DNA of 64,000 nucleotides from assembly GCF_012277075.1 (NCBI RefSeq), contig NZ_JAAXMT010000005.1:310001-374000 (forward strand), given 5' to 3'. Below, piece by piece: positions 26,595 through 36,253 of the stretch. The notes under the pieces are model-generated. The model saw only the letters and a list, made by a program, of their open reading frames with translations. It was not told the origin of the DNA and made no database searches. The DNA comes from Streptococcus alactolyticus. GTDB lineage: Bacteria; Bacillota; Bacilli; Lactobacillales; Streptococcaceae. The position numbers were made by a program, and so were the translations under genes. Numbering within the stretch: the stretch's first letter is position 1; the number at the start of each line of letters is the position of its first letter.

Positions 26595-27671
26595 TTATTT
26601 TAGTTCAAATTTTAATTCTTTTGTTGGGCGGACAAGACCACGTTCGTGAAGGGTTTCTGCAATTTGAACTGAGTTCCAAGCAGCACCTTTGAGGAGGTTA
26701 TCTGAAACCACCCACATATGAATACCATTGGCAACATCCAAGTCCTTGCGAATACGACCAACGAAGGTTTCGCGTTTACCAACTGCATTAGCCGCTTGTG
26801 GATAAACTTGGTTAGCCACATCATCTTCAAGCACAGCACCTGGGAAGGCTGCGATAGCCGCTTTCACCTCATCAATCGGTGCCACTTCTTTGGTTTCAAT
26901 GTAAACAGATTCTGAATGTGAATAAAGCACAGGCACACGCACACAAGTCGCAGAAACAGGAAGTTCTGGCTCTTCCATGATTTTCTTAGTTTCTTTGGTC
27001 ATTTTCATTTCTTCATAAGTGTAATCGTTGTCTGTGAACACATCGATTTGTGCCAAGGCATTAAAGGCAATTGGGAAGTGTTTTTTGTCCCCACCGCATG
27101 GCAAAATGTCAGCGCGGAGGTCTTTTGGTTCAACACCGTCGTTCACCACTTCCTTGATTTCACGAAGGGTTTCATTAATAGCCGATTGGCCCGCACCTGA
27201 AACAGCTTGGTAAGTTGATACAATAACACGGCTCAAGCCCCATTTTTGGCGAATAGGTTCCAAAGCAACCATCATTTGAATGGTTGAACAGTTTGGGCAG
27301 GCAATGATTCCGTTGTGGTCATCTAGCGCGTGCGCATTAACTTCAGGAACAACCAAAGGCACATCTGGATTTTGACGGAAATAAGACGTGTTATCAACGA
27401 CCACTGCTCCAGCTTTTACCGCATAAGGAGCAAATTTAGCTGACACTGAACCACCTGCTGAGAAAAGAGCAATATCAACGCCTTCAAATGACTCTTCAGT
27501 GGTCAATTCAACCGTCACATCCTGCCCCTTGTACTGCAAAACCTTACCAGCAGAACGAGAAGATGACAAAAGACGCACCTTGTCAATCGGGAGTGTTGAT
27601 TGTTCCAATTGTTGAATCATGCGAGTTCCAACGGCACCTGTGGCACCAACGACAGCGACTGTATAGCCCAT
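26595..27671 (-). CDS. asd: Aspartate-semialdehyde dehydrogenase
   Basis: A 358-residue enzyme that reduces aspartyl phosphate to aspartate semialdehyde with NADPH. The N-terminal Rossmann motif is [11 protein letters not shown]; the catalytic Cys is in [13 protein letters not shown]; the Gln and His region ([29 protein letters not shown]) is intact. First gene of the asd-dapA operon; the promoter lies in the 252-base gap shared with the divergent phosphoglucomutase gene. Confidence 0.96.
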   Translation of the reverse strand: MGYTVAVVGATGAVGTRMIQQLEQSTLPIDKVRLLSSSRSAGKVLQYKGQDVTVELTTEESFEGVDIALFSAGGSVSAKFAPYAVKAGAVVVDNTSYFRQNPDVPLVVPEVNAHALDDHNGIIACPNCSTIQMMVALEPIRQKWGLSRVIVSTYQAVSGAGQSAINETLREIKEVVNDGVEPKDLRADILPCGGDKKHFPIAFNALAQIDVFTDNDYTYEEMKMTKETKKIMEEPELPVSATCVRVPVLYSHSESVYIETKEVAPIDEVKAAIAAFPGAVLEDDVANQVYPQAANAVGKRETFVGRIRKDLDVANGIHMWVVSDNLLKGAAWNSVQIAETLHERGLVRPTKELKFELK

Positions 27672-27923
27672 TTCAATACCTCTTCCTGTGAAAATAGTTG
27701 TAATAGCTATTCTCGAAATTTTCTAAAAATTATAGTGCTTCTATTATACTATTTTTTTAAGCAAAAAGAAAGTTCTCCTTTAAGCAAATTGGCTCCCATT
27801 TTTTGAAAATTTACAGGCTATTTTTAGGGATTTTACAAAGGATTCTTCAATTTGCACTAGATAATTCCCTAACAACATGATATAATGTAAGCGTTTAGAC
27901 GAACAAATAAAGGAGTTCTACTT

Positions 27924-29642
27924 ATGTCTTATAGTCAAAATTATGAAAAATGGTTAAACTTTGAACAACTCCCTGACTATCTTCGTCAGGAATTGCTCCA
28001 AATGGATGAAAAAACCAAAGAGGATGCCTTTTACACCAACCTTGAGTTTGGTACGGCTGGTATGCGTGGATACATCGGTGCTGGTACAAACCGCATCAAC
28101 ATCTACGTTGTTCGCCAAGCAACTGAAGGATTGGCAAAATTGATTGAAACAAAAGGCGACGAGGCTAAAAAACGCGGTGTAGCTATTGCTTACGATTCTC
28201 GTCACTTCTCACCTGAATTTGCCTTTGAATCAGCACAAGTTTTAGCCCAACACGGCATTAAAAGCTATGTGTTTGAATCATTACGTCCAACCCCTGAATT
28301 ATCATTTGCCGTTCGTCATTTAGGCACATTTGCTGGTATCATGATTACTGCCAGCCACAACCCTGCACCATTTAACGGTTACAAAGTTTATGGTGAAGAC
28401 GGTGGGCAAATGCCACCAGCTGATGCTGATGCTTTGACTGACTTTATCCGTACTATTGAAGACCCATTCACCATTGCTTTGGCTGACCTTGAAGAAAGCA
28501 AAGCTTCTGGCTTGATTGAAGTTATCGGTGAAGCGGTTGATGCAGAATACCTTAAAGAAGTTAAAGACGTGAACATCAACCAAGACTTAATTGATGAATA
28601 CGGTAAAGACATGAAGATTGTCTACACACCACTTCACGGTACTGGTGAAATGTTGGCACGTCGTGCCCTTGCTCAAGCTGGTTTTGACTCAGTTCAAGTC
28701 GTTGAAGCTCAAGCTGTTCCAGACCCTGATTTTTCTACCGTTAAATCACCAAACCCAGAAAACCAAGAAGCCTTTGCTCTTGCAGAAGAACTTGGCCGCA
28801 AGGTCGATGCTGACGTGCTTGTTGCCACTGACCCTGATGCTGATCGTCTTGGTGTTGAAATTCGTCAAGCAGACGGTTCTTACCGCAACCTTTCTGGTAA
28901 CCAAATCGGTGCTATTATCGCTAAATACATTCTTGAAGCCCACAAATCAGCTGGTACATTACCAGAAAATGCAGCCCTAGCTAAATCAATCGTTTCAACT
29001 GAATTGGTGACAAAAATCGCTGAAAGCTACGGTGCAACAATGTTTAACGTCTTGACTGGTTTCAAATTCATCGCTGAGAAAATTCAAGAATTTGAAGAAA
29101 AACGCAACCACACTTACATGTTTGGTTTTGAAGAAAGCTTTGGTTATCTTATCAAACCATTTGTACGTGATAAAGATGCTATCCAAGCCGTTCTTATCGT
29201 GGCTGAAATTGCCGCTTACTACCGTTCACGTGGTTTGACACTTGCTGATGGTATCGAAGAAATCTACAAAGAATACGGCTACTTCGCTGAAAAAACTATT
29301 TCTGTTACCCTTAGCGGTGTTGACGGTGCTGCCGAAATCAAGAAAATCATGGATAAATTCCGCAACAACGCTCCAGTGGCATTCAACGAAACAGCTATTG
29401 CCAAAACAGAAGATTTCTTGGCGCAAACAGCTACTACTGCTGACGGTAGCGTGACAGCTTTGACAACGCCACCAAGCAACGTGTTGAAATACACTCTTGC
29501 TGATGATTCTTGGATTGCAGTTCGCCCTTCAGGTACAGAACCAAAAATCAAATTCTACATCGCGACAGTTGGAACTGACTTGGCTGATGCAGAAGCTAAA
29601 ATTGCTAACATCGAAGCTGAAATCAACAACTTCGTCAAATAA
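27924..29642 (+). CDS. pgm: Phosphoglucomutase (alpha-D-phosphohexomutase family)
   Basis: A 572-residue enzyme interconverting glucose 1-phosphate and glucose 6-phosphate, feeding cell-envelope and capsule sugar synthesis. The phosphoserine loop is TASHNPAPFNGYKVYG, the metal loop is ATDPDADRLGV, the sugar loop GFEESFGYL and the phosphate-binding loop RPSGTEPKIKFY. Codon use is strongly biased, as in highly expressed genes. A TATAAT lies about 40 bases upstream and AAAGGAG precedes the ATG. Divergent from asd. Confidence 0.96.
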   Translation: MSYSQNYEKWLNFEQLPDYLRQELLQMDEKTKEDAFYTNLEFGTAGMRGYIGAGTNRINIYVVRQATEGLAKLIETKGDEAKKRGVAIAYDSRHFSPEFAFESAQVLAQHGIKSYVFESLRPTPELSFAVRHLGTFAGIMITASHNPAPFNGYKVYGEDGGQMPPADADALTDFIRTIEDPFTIALADLEESKASGLIEVIGEAVDAEYLKEVKDVNINQDLIDEYGKDMKIVYTPLHGTGEMLARRALAQAGFDSVQVVEAQAVPDPDFSTVKSPNPENQEAFALAEELGRKVDADVLVATDPDADRLGVEIRQADGSYRNLSGNQIGAIIAKYILEAHKSAGTLPENAALAKSIVSTELVTKIAESYGATMFNVLTGFKFIAEKIQEFEEKRNHTYMFGFEESFGYLIKPFVRDKDAIQAVLIVAEIAAYYRSRGLTLADGIEEIYKEYGYFAEKTISVTLSGVDGAAEIKKIMDKFRNNAPVAFNETAIAKTEDFLAQTATTADGSVTALTTPPSNVLKYTLADDSWIAVRPSGTEPKIKFYIATVGTDLADAEAKIANIEAEINNFVK

Positions 29643-29645
29643 GAC

Positions 29646-29673
29646 AAAAGAGAGGAACTTTCTCTCTTTTTTT
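29646..29673 (+). terminator. Terminator after phosphoglucomutase
   Basis: A 9-base stem AAAAGAGAG with its complement, a 7-base loop and a T run, directly after the pgm stop. Confidence 0.9.
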
Positions 29674-29713
29674 GTATACAAAATCCCTCGCAGACACCTG
29701 CAAGGGTTATTCA

Positions 29714-30692
29714 TTAAGCACCAAAATTGCTAAATAACTGTTTAAAGAAGTTCACGATAGCATTCCACATTCTCACTAAAAAGTTTTGGCTTGATTGTAA
29801 CGTATCTGCCGCATTAAAGTTCAAATTCATACCTTTATGATTTTGATTGTTCGACAATACTATTTTTAAGTGAAGCTAGGGTTGAACGGAAGCTCTTGCT
29901 ATTAACCACATCTGATTTTGATAAATTAACCGCGTAATTCACGATGAGGTTGACTTGGTTATTTGAAAGCACATTTTGCAGCTTGTAGTTGCTGAGGGTT
30001 TCATCGACAATTTTTTGAATATCTTCTTTAGAAGCCCCTTCGCCTGCGTCTGCTACGGCTGATTTGATATCAGCAAGTGCCACATTTAGCTGGTCGGCAC
30101 TGTAACCCCTGTTTCCTTCGTTTTCAGAATTGATAGTGGCTAAGGTGTCCAATTCTTCTTGGGCAAGTTCTTTGCTTTCGTCTGAAATCGTTGCCCCATT
30201 TTCTTCGAGTGAGTAATAAATACCTGCTAAGGCAGATTCACCAGTTACCGCGATAGGTGACGCCACTTCGATAGAAGCGTGCTCAATGCCTAAGGTTACC
30301 GCAGCATTACGGTACATATCCTTGGTCACTTTTGTGATGTTTTCAGGTGTGACAATGTTGACCGTAAGGACTTCAGAAGCGCCTAGTTTTTAGATTTTAA
30401 CCGAAGAATACAACTGCAAGCTTGGGGCATCCGCGACATTCATAATTTTGGCATAGGCGCTTGTTGAAATGGTTTTGATGTTGGTGTCTTTTGACTCATT
30501 GTAATTCAACAAAGCCAAGGTTTGCAAACGCTGCTCATCTGATAAAGAATAGCCTAAAACATATTGCGATTGCACATAGGTTTCATCAATAACATCTTGA
30601 ACAGATTGTCCAGCAGCCTGCACTTGCACCGCGCCTATCATCGAAGCGATAAGCAGAGCAACTGCCACGAAATACTTTTTGATACTGAACAT
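29714..30692 (-). pseudogene. Secreted DUF1002-family protein, interrupted
   Basis: A secreted protein of the DUF1002 family by its pattern. The start at 30692 encodes a clear signal peptide (MFSIKKYFVAVALLIASMIG, AQAA-like cleavage at VQAAG). An in-frame TAA at 30390-30392 interrupts SSVKI-stop-KLGASEVLTV; the rest reads on in frame to 29835. A one-base loss in an A run there would extend it to the conserved-looking tail KGMNLNFNAADTLQS...NFFKQLFSNFGA ending at 29714. The stop looks real; the 3' frameshift may be a sequencing error. Function of the family is unknown. Confidence 0.75.
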
Positions 30693-30825
30693 GATTTATT
30701 CCTTTCTTAATTAAACTCCTTTGTTATTATAATATTATAACATTTTTATAATATTTTTTCAAAATGAGGTGGTAATAAAAGCCCTGTAATAAAGGAAAAA
30801 TCCATAGTAATATGATTTCTGATCT

Positions 30826-32151
30826 CTATTTACTTTTTAAACGGTAAATGTTTAGGGAAGCTAGTAGCATGATGATAACGTAAATTAACATGATTTACTG
30901 GCTATGAACAATCATTTTTTCAGGATTGCTTAGTGATGATGTCAATAAAGACACCAATGACAATCCTACGGCTCCACCGATTTGGTGAACGGTATTAACA
31001 ACACCAGACGCAGCTCTTGCTTCATCAGCCTTAGTATCGGATACCCCTTCGACAGTCATCGGCCCAAGAACAAGTCCTTGCCCAACCCCAATGAAAACCA
31101 TCGGAATAGCGACACCTAAAAAGTAGCCATGATGTAAGCCCAAACTAACCCCAATGATATATCCCGTCAAATTCATAACCGTTCCCAAAACAAGAACAAA
31201 AACATTTGAAAAACGTTGAGTCAGGCGATTAACAAAAAGTGAAAAGATAAATTGTGTCAATGTCATTGGAATAAAAGCAAAAGCAGCTTGCAGTGGTGAA
31301 TACCAAAAATAACGCTGAAGTACTTGAGGCATCAAGAAGAAATAAGACATACTAGCACTCATAAAGAAAAAACGAGCAATATACGCACTTGAACGCATTC
31401 CATTTCTAAAAAGGCTAAGGGGCATCAACGGTTTTGAATGGTGACTTTCAATCTAAAGAAAAGTCACAAAAGCAAAAACACAAATCACTCCTGACAACCA
31501 ACGTAAAACATTACCATTAATACTGTAAACAAGACTACTAAAGGTTATTACTGATAAAATAGCACCCCACCAATCCAAAACTAAATCCTTATCTCTTAAA
31601 GATTGTGAGATAAATCGTTGCGTCAAGCAAAACATGATAATGCCCACAGGAACATTAATCAAAAAGCCATAACGCCAACTACTGTAACTCGTAATTAGAC
31701 CACCAATCAGCAAACCAAAACTAGCCCCAAGCTCTGCTGTGACACCATAGTAGGCAATAGCTGGCCCCCTATAGGCATCCATTAAAAGCGCCAAGGTCGT
31801 CTGTGCTAAAATGGCAGACCCAATTCTTTGAAACGCTCGCATCACAATAATCATGGTAGAACTTGTTGAAATACCAACTAAAAAGGAAGCAACGGTAAAA
31901 ATAACAAGCCCTATTTGAAAAATGCGTTTACGTCCGTAAATATCTCCCATTCGTCCGAAAAATAGTAAAAAACCACCAAATGTTAACGCGTAAGCATTGC
32001 TAACCCAAGACAATAAAGTAGCAGACATCTGTAAATCTTGGCTAATGTGGACAGTACTAGTAAAGATAATCGAATTATCCAATAAAATCATAAAATAACT
32101 AAGCAATACAATTGGTAATACCATACCAAATTTTTGAACTTTTTGAGCCAT
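30826..32151 (-). pseudogene. DHA2-type MFS drug transporter with two in-frame stops
   Basis: A 12-14-helix major facilitator of the EmrB/QacA (DHA2) type: motif A GRMGDIYGRKRIF, motif C-like region GASFGLLIGGLI, and LVLGPMTVEGV. In-frame TAG (31453-31455) and TAA (30895-30897) split it, but the frame is otherwise open for 441 codons from MAQKVQKFG (32151, preceded by AAAGGAG) to a final stop at 30826, including a last membrane helix after the second stop. A LysR regulator, also carrying two stops, is divergent, so both members of the pair are inactivated. Confidence 0.85.
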
Positions 32152-32233
32152 GTTTCTCCTTTTCAATAAGAAAAGCCATAGCAATATGATTTTCTTAATA
32201 AATGCTAAATAGAATAGTTAGCGTAGTTGATAA

Positions 32234-33448
32234 GGGAATCTCTAAAAACACCAGTAGAGCATCTAGAGCGTCAAATTTATCTTTAATCTACAGTTTATTT
32301 CTTGTAAATTTTTGTTTGTGAGTCTTACTCAAGGCTATTTCCCAATTTTTGGGCGCACTAAGCCCATGATTTCAACCCTAGTCGTTTAATCTGTTCAAAT
32401 CGAAAGATGTTATAGAGGAGATTGGTTAAGGTCACATTTGTCTTTGCCCTATCCATTCCAATCCCTCTAAAGGTACTTCCCTTCATGCTATTTTCAATAA
32501 AACCAAAAACATGCTCAACTCGACAACGGACTTTGGCAATATGACGGTTAATGTTCTTGTCTGTATCGGTCAATGGTTTATTTCGGAAAGCACGACGGAC
32601 GGTATGGTGTTGGCAGTTGTCAGGAACACTTTTCCTCACATAGGCACTATCATCAAATACAGGTTCGTTGGCATCACAAAGAGAAGCTAGAACATTGAAG
32701 TCATGTATACTAGCTGTTGTGACGCCATAATCTTTGATTAGCTTTGATTTTCTATCAACACAGACGTGATTTTTATAGCCAAAGTAACGAACACCCCCTT
32801 TTTGAGTCCAGCTCCCATCGATATCTTTTTGGCATCGTTTGGCTTTGTTCCAACCTTCTACAGTTTCATGCGCTTTGATTTTCTCATTTTCCTCACGGGA
32901 ATTGCGCTGCTTAGGACATTCCACAAATGAAGCATCAACTATTTGACCTGTGTGGGCAATCAAACCTTCGTCCGAGAGTTGAGTATAGAACAAGTCGAAT
33001 AATTCCTTTTCGCGACCTGATTGAGTCAAGCGATCTCGATAAAGCCAGATAGTTTTTGAATCTGGGACATTATCTTCGTGGCAACCAACGAAACGACGAA
33101 AGGATAAGCGATCAAGCAATTGATATTCCATAGCATCGTCAGACAAGTTATGTAACCGTTGAAGTAAAAGGACTTTGAACATCATGAGGTAATCAAGGTG
33201 AGGACGACCTCCACGACCAATAACTTTATTCTTGCGAGAAAACAATTCTGATAACAAGGGGAGAAAGAGTTGCCAATCCATGACAGCGTCTAGACGTTCC
33301 AATGGATTACCTTTTTCAGTGAGTTTTGACAAGATTTTTTCATCATCAGTAAATAAATGCATCGTGTTTAACCTCGTTTATCGAGTTTTATACTTGTATT
33401 TCTATTATCTCATTTTATAGGTTTTTTGAGGAGTTTTTAGAGGTGCCC
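32234..33448 (-). mobile_element. IS5-family insertion sequence with 4-bp target duplication
   Basis: A 1215-base element with inverted repeats GGGAATCTCTAAAAACACC (left) and GGGCACCTCTAAAAACTCC (right, reversed), flanked by ATAA at 32230-32233 and 33449-33452. It has landed in the promoter region between the divergent MFS gene and its LysR regulator. The transposase is intact, so it is a recent insertion compared with its decayed neighbours. Confidence 0.9.
32358..33362 (-). CDS. IS5-family transposase
   Basis: A 334-residue DDE transposase. N-terminal DUF772-type region (GRGGRPHLDYLMMFKVLLLQ), then HTGQIVDASFVECPKQ with the first Asp, IKDYGVTTASIHD and PVFDDSAYVRK with the second, and the C-terminal RCRVEHVFGFIENSMKG with the catalytic Glu. 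Full length with no lesion. It is the only complete transposase in the window. Confidence 0.92.
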   Translation of the reverse strand: MHLFTDDEKILSKLTEKGNPLERLDAVMDWQLFLPLLSELFSRKNKVIGRGGRPHLDYLMMFKVLLLQRLHNLSDDAMEYQLLDRLSFRRFVGCHEDNVPDSKTIWLYRDRLTQSGREKELFDLFYTQLSDEGLIAHTGQIVDASFVECPKQRNSREENEKIKAHETVEGWNKAKRCQKDIDGSWTQKGGVRYFGYKNHVCVDRKSKLIKDYGVTTASIHDFNVLASLCDANEPVFDDSAYVRKSVPDNCQHHTVRRAFRNKPLTDTDKNINRHIAKVRCRVEHVFGFIENSMKGSTFRGIGMDRAKTNVTLTNLLYNIFRFEQIKRLGLKSWA

Positions 33449-33622
33449 ATAAACAAAATACTCATAATTTTTCCTCCAACTAACCTTTAGGAAAGATTGT
33501 TTTCAAAATAACCCTCTTTCCTTTTGATACTTAAACTATATACCAAGGCTTTTTATTTGAAAATTACTTCTCTTCTATAGTAGTATACTTGTAACGTATA
33601 CTTACCAGAAAGGAAAGCATTC

Positions 33623-34483
33623 ATGATTGATGACTACCTTTTAGAAGCCCTTGTTGCTTTTGCCAAATACGGTACGCTCTCTGCCACAGCAGAGCACCTT
33701 ATGGTCACTTAGCCAACGGTCACACGAGGCATGCAAAAACTCGAAGACTAACTCGGAGTAACTTTATTCAAACGAACTCCTAATCACATTAGCTTAACGG
33801 AAACAGGTCAATTAGCTACCAAAGAAGCTGAAAAATTGCTAGAAGCCAAACAGGCCTTTATCGATCATATCCAAGATTTTGAGAAACATTCAGGAAAAAT
33901 ACGATTAGGTTCAGTAGCTCCTGGTCCGCTTTACATTGCTGAAGATGTAGCATCCGAGCATATTAGCATTGATAAAAATTTGCTTTCTGAAGGGGGAATT
34001 ATTGCTAAATTGCTTTCTCCAGATTATCAACTCATTTTTACACACCAAGAAATTCAAACAGATAACATCGAATCACTTTATGTCGGCACGGAAAGTTTAC
34101 GTGTTAACAGTGATGCCATGATCGTCCCAGCTAATAAAACCAAAACAACATTTCAAGAAATAGCTGGTTTTAGTTTCGTGGTTCTTCGCGACATTGGTAT
34201 TTGGCAACAAATTATTGAGGACAATATTCCAAATGCGAAATTTATTTACCAAGATGAAGTTGATGATTTCAATGAAATTAGGCGCTATTCAAGTCTACCT
34301 TATTTCACTACCAACATCACGCATCTCACGCGCGAAAAGCAAGTTCACAATCGTCGTTTAGAAATGCCTATTACCGACGAAACAGCACAGATTGATTTTT
34401 ACCTTGCCTATCTGAAAACGAACAAATCTCAGTTTAAAAAGGAAATTGCTGCCATTCAAACCGTCTGGGAAAATTTGAAATGA
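33623..34483 (+). pseudogene. LysR-family regulator with two in-frame stops
   Basis: Starts MIDDYLLEALVAFAKYGTLS after GAAAGGAAAG. Within the winged helix, TAG at codon 30 (33710) replaces an expected Gln (HLMVT-stop-PTVTRGMQKL) and TAA at codon 43 replaces an expected Glu (LED-stop-LGVTLFKR). The remaining effector domain is open to 34483. There are no frameshifts. It is divergent from the similarly damaged MFS transporter, of which it was probably the regulator. Confidence 0.88.
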
Positions 34484-35341
34484 GAATGACGAAATATATA
34501 TAAACAAAGCAGGCACTATCCATTAGTGAGATATATTTTGGTATGGTATACCCTTGGTGCTAATTAATTTCAAAAGACACAAAAAACTACTGCCCAGACT
34601 CCTTTAAACATCGGCGTAACGTTAAATTGGTTAACTTTTCTGATGTGTCCCTTCTCGTCTTGCTTTTGTTACAAGCTAAACTGAACATGACATCGCAACG
34701 CCATTTCTATAACATCTGCCGCTTCATTGCCAAGCTGTACGCAATCACAGAGTCTCCATTTTTAAAGGATTAGCAGATGTTGGTTACTTTATCAGGTTAT
34801 ATTCTGAACTACGTTATGACACCAATCTCTGTTCATGATATCAAAGCAACCCATGAGCTATTAGAAGCATGCAAACAGTTGCTCATTATCAGCGATTTAG
34901 ACTATCTAAGTAATGAACTCAAGTAGAGCCTAGGACTGGAAAGGTACTATCTATGGACAAGGTTTTTCGGAACTGTGCCGTCTTTTCGTCTTTTGGGTGT
35001 CCAAGACACATCATTAGTTAGAAGACTAGCTTGGATACAGTTAAGACCTGAACAAATCGTTCTTGCTCATAATTCACGTTATTTTTAAATTAACTAGAAC
35101 CACGAATATAGTATAAAAAATCATTGTTGCTTTTTAACTAGCTATAGGTCTGATGCACTAAATTGTCGTATGAGGAGAGGTTAACTTATATACTAAATTT
35201 ACTCTTAAAGTAGAAATTCTATTTATCAGAATCGGACTTCGCTATGAATACTCAGATATTTTAGTCAAATGCCAAATACTTGATGCCACTTAATACTTTA
35301 CCAACAATCACCCCAAAGAAATCGTATATTGAGGAATATAT
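34484..35341. other. 858-base region without intact genes
   Basis: Holds the IS982 relic (34621-35088). The rest (34484-34620 and 35089-35341) shows no open frame of useful length and no recognisable motif; it is probably decayed accessory DNA between the MFS/LysR pair and the core srtA-gyrA block. Confidence 0.6.
34621..35088 (+). pseudogene. IS982-family transposase relic
   Basis: Pieces in different frames match an IS982 transposase: LLLQAKLNMTSQRHFYNICR, KLYAITESPF, LIISDLDYLSNELK and the C-terminal LAWIQLRPEQIVLAHNSRYF. Several stops and frameshifts lie between them and the central catalytic part is mostly gone. It is an old relic. Confidence 0.7.
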
Positions 35342-35374
35342 AAAACTAGCTAGCAGTTTTGCTAGCTAGTTTTT
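35342..35374. terminator. Strong bidirectional terminator
   Basis: An 11-base perfect stem (ACTAGCTAGCA and complement, 35345-35370) with flanking A and T runs. It lies 196 bases beyond the srtA stop and ends any leftward gyrA-srtA readthrough. Confidence 0.85.
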
Positions 35375-35569
35375 GTTAAGTATTTTATCAAACTTTAAAG
35401 AAAAGAGTATTTTAGAATCAAACTAGCACATGAAAAGCATCATAAAATTTAGAACAAACTATTGACAATTCTTATAGTTTTTCTTTCCTACGATGGTAAC
35501 CAAGGTTTTAGGTTAAAAGGACATTTGATTATAAGCATATTGGAAAGCCTTTAGCACGTCCTTTGGAGC

Positions 35570-36241
35570 TTAGTCATAGGAAACTGAAGCTTCTAGATTG
35601 CCCTTGACCACAATACGGTTGGTCGCAGCTTGGTCGGTACACGTCACCAAGGTTACCTCAGATTGCCCAGGACTGTCGTTTAGCACATCTGAGCGGTCAG
35701 GTGCTACTGACTCCACTGACGTGATGACATAAGTGTAAATCATTGATTTGTCCGTCAAATAAATCGTCATGCCAGTTTTAGCACGTTCAAGTGGTGAAAA
35801 GAGCATTTTAGACGAACCTTCCAATTCAAAAACGTGATGGCTGGCGAGTGCGTAATTATTGACCCCGCCCATAACTTGATTTTTCTTCATCGTCCCAGCG
35901 CCGTAAGATAATTCTGTATTGCCCAAGCCTTTAAAAATAGGAAGATTGATGTCTAAATCAGGGATGGCAATCCCACCAATCACAGGCAAATCAACCTGAC
36001 TCGTCTGATTTTTTAAAACAGACTGCAAACTGATTGGCTCAACCGCTGAAAAATCATAAGTCACGTCTGCCGACTGGTTTTTTTCCAGTGTTTTTTTAGA
36101 TACTTTTTCGATTTGGTAACGATTTGACTGGCGACCAATCAAAAAATTACAAATAGACTGATTAAAAATCAAGGCTAGACCAACGACGATTAAAACAAAG
36201 CAGATAAAGACTTTCAGAGTTGTTTCGAATCTTCTTTTCAT
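35570..36241 (-). CDS. srtA: Class A sortase
   Basis: A 223-residue membrane-anchored transpeptidase that links LPXTG proteins to peptidoglycan. One N-terminal membrane segment (about 8-26) is followed by the sortase barrel with the His pair at 135-136 (ALASHHVF), catalytic Cys201 (TLVTCTDQ) and Arg209 (TNRIVVKG). It starts 12 bases after the gyrA stop, the arrangement found in most streptococci, so the two genes are cotranscribed. Confidence 0.96.
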   Translation of the reverse strand: MKRRFETTLKVFICFVLIVVGLALIFNQSICNFLIGRQSNRYQIEKVSKKTLEKNQSADVTYDFSAVEPISLQSVLKNQTSQVDLPVIGGIAIPDLDINLPIFKGLGNTELSYGAGTMKKNQVMGGVNNYALASHHVFELEGSSKMLFSPLERAKTGMTIYLTDKSMIYTYVITSVESVAPDRSDVLNDSPGQSEVTLVTCTDQAATNRIVVKGNLEASVSYD

Positions 36242-36253
36242 ATCCTTATAGCC

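Noticed and set aside
29714..34483. Stop-codon recoding (TAG/TAA read as Gln or Glu)
   Set aside because: Core genes throughout the window end in TAA or TAG and have no internal stops; both TAG and TAA occur at sites expecting different residues, so ordinary nonsense mutation is simpler.
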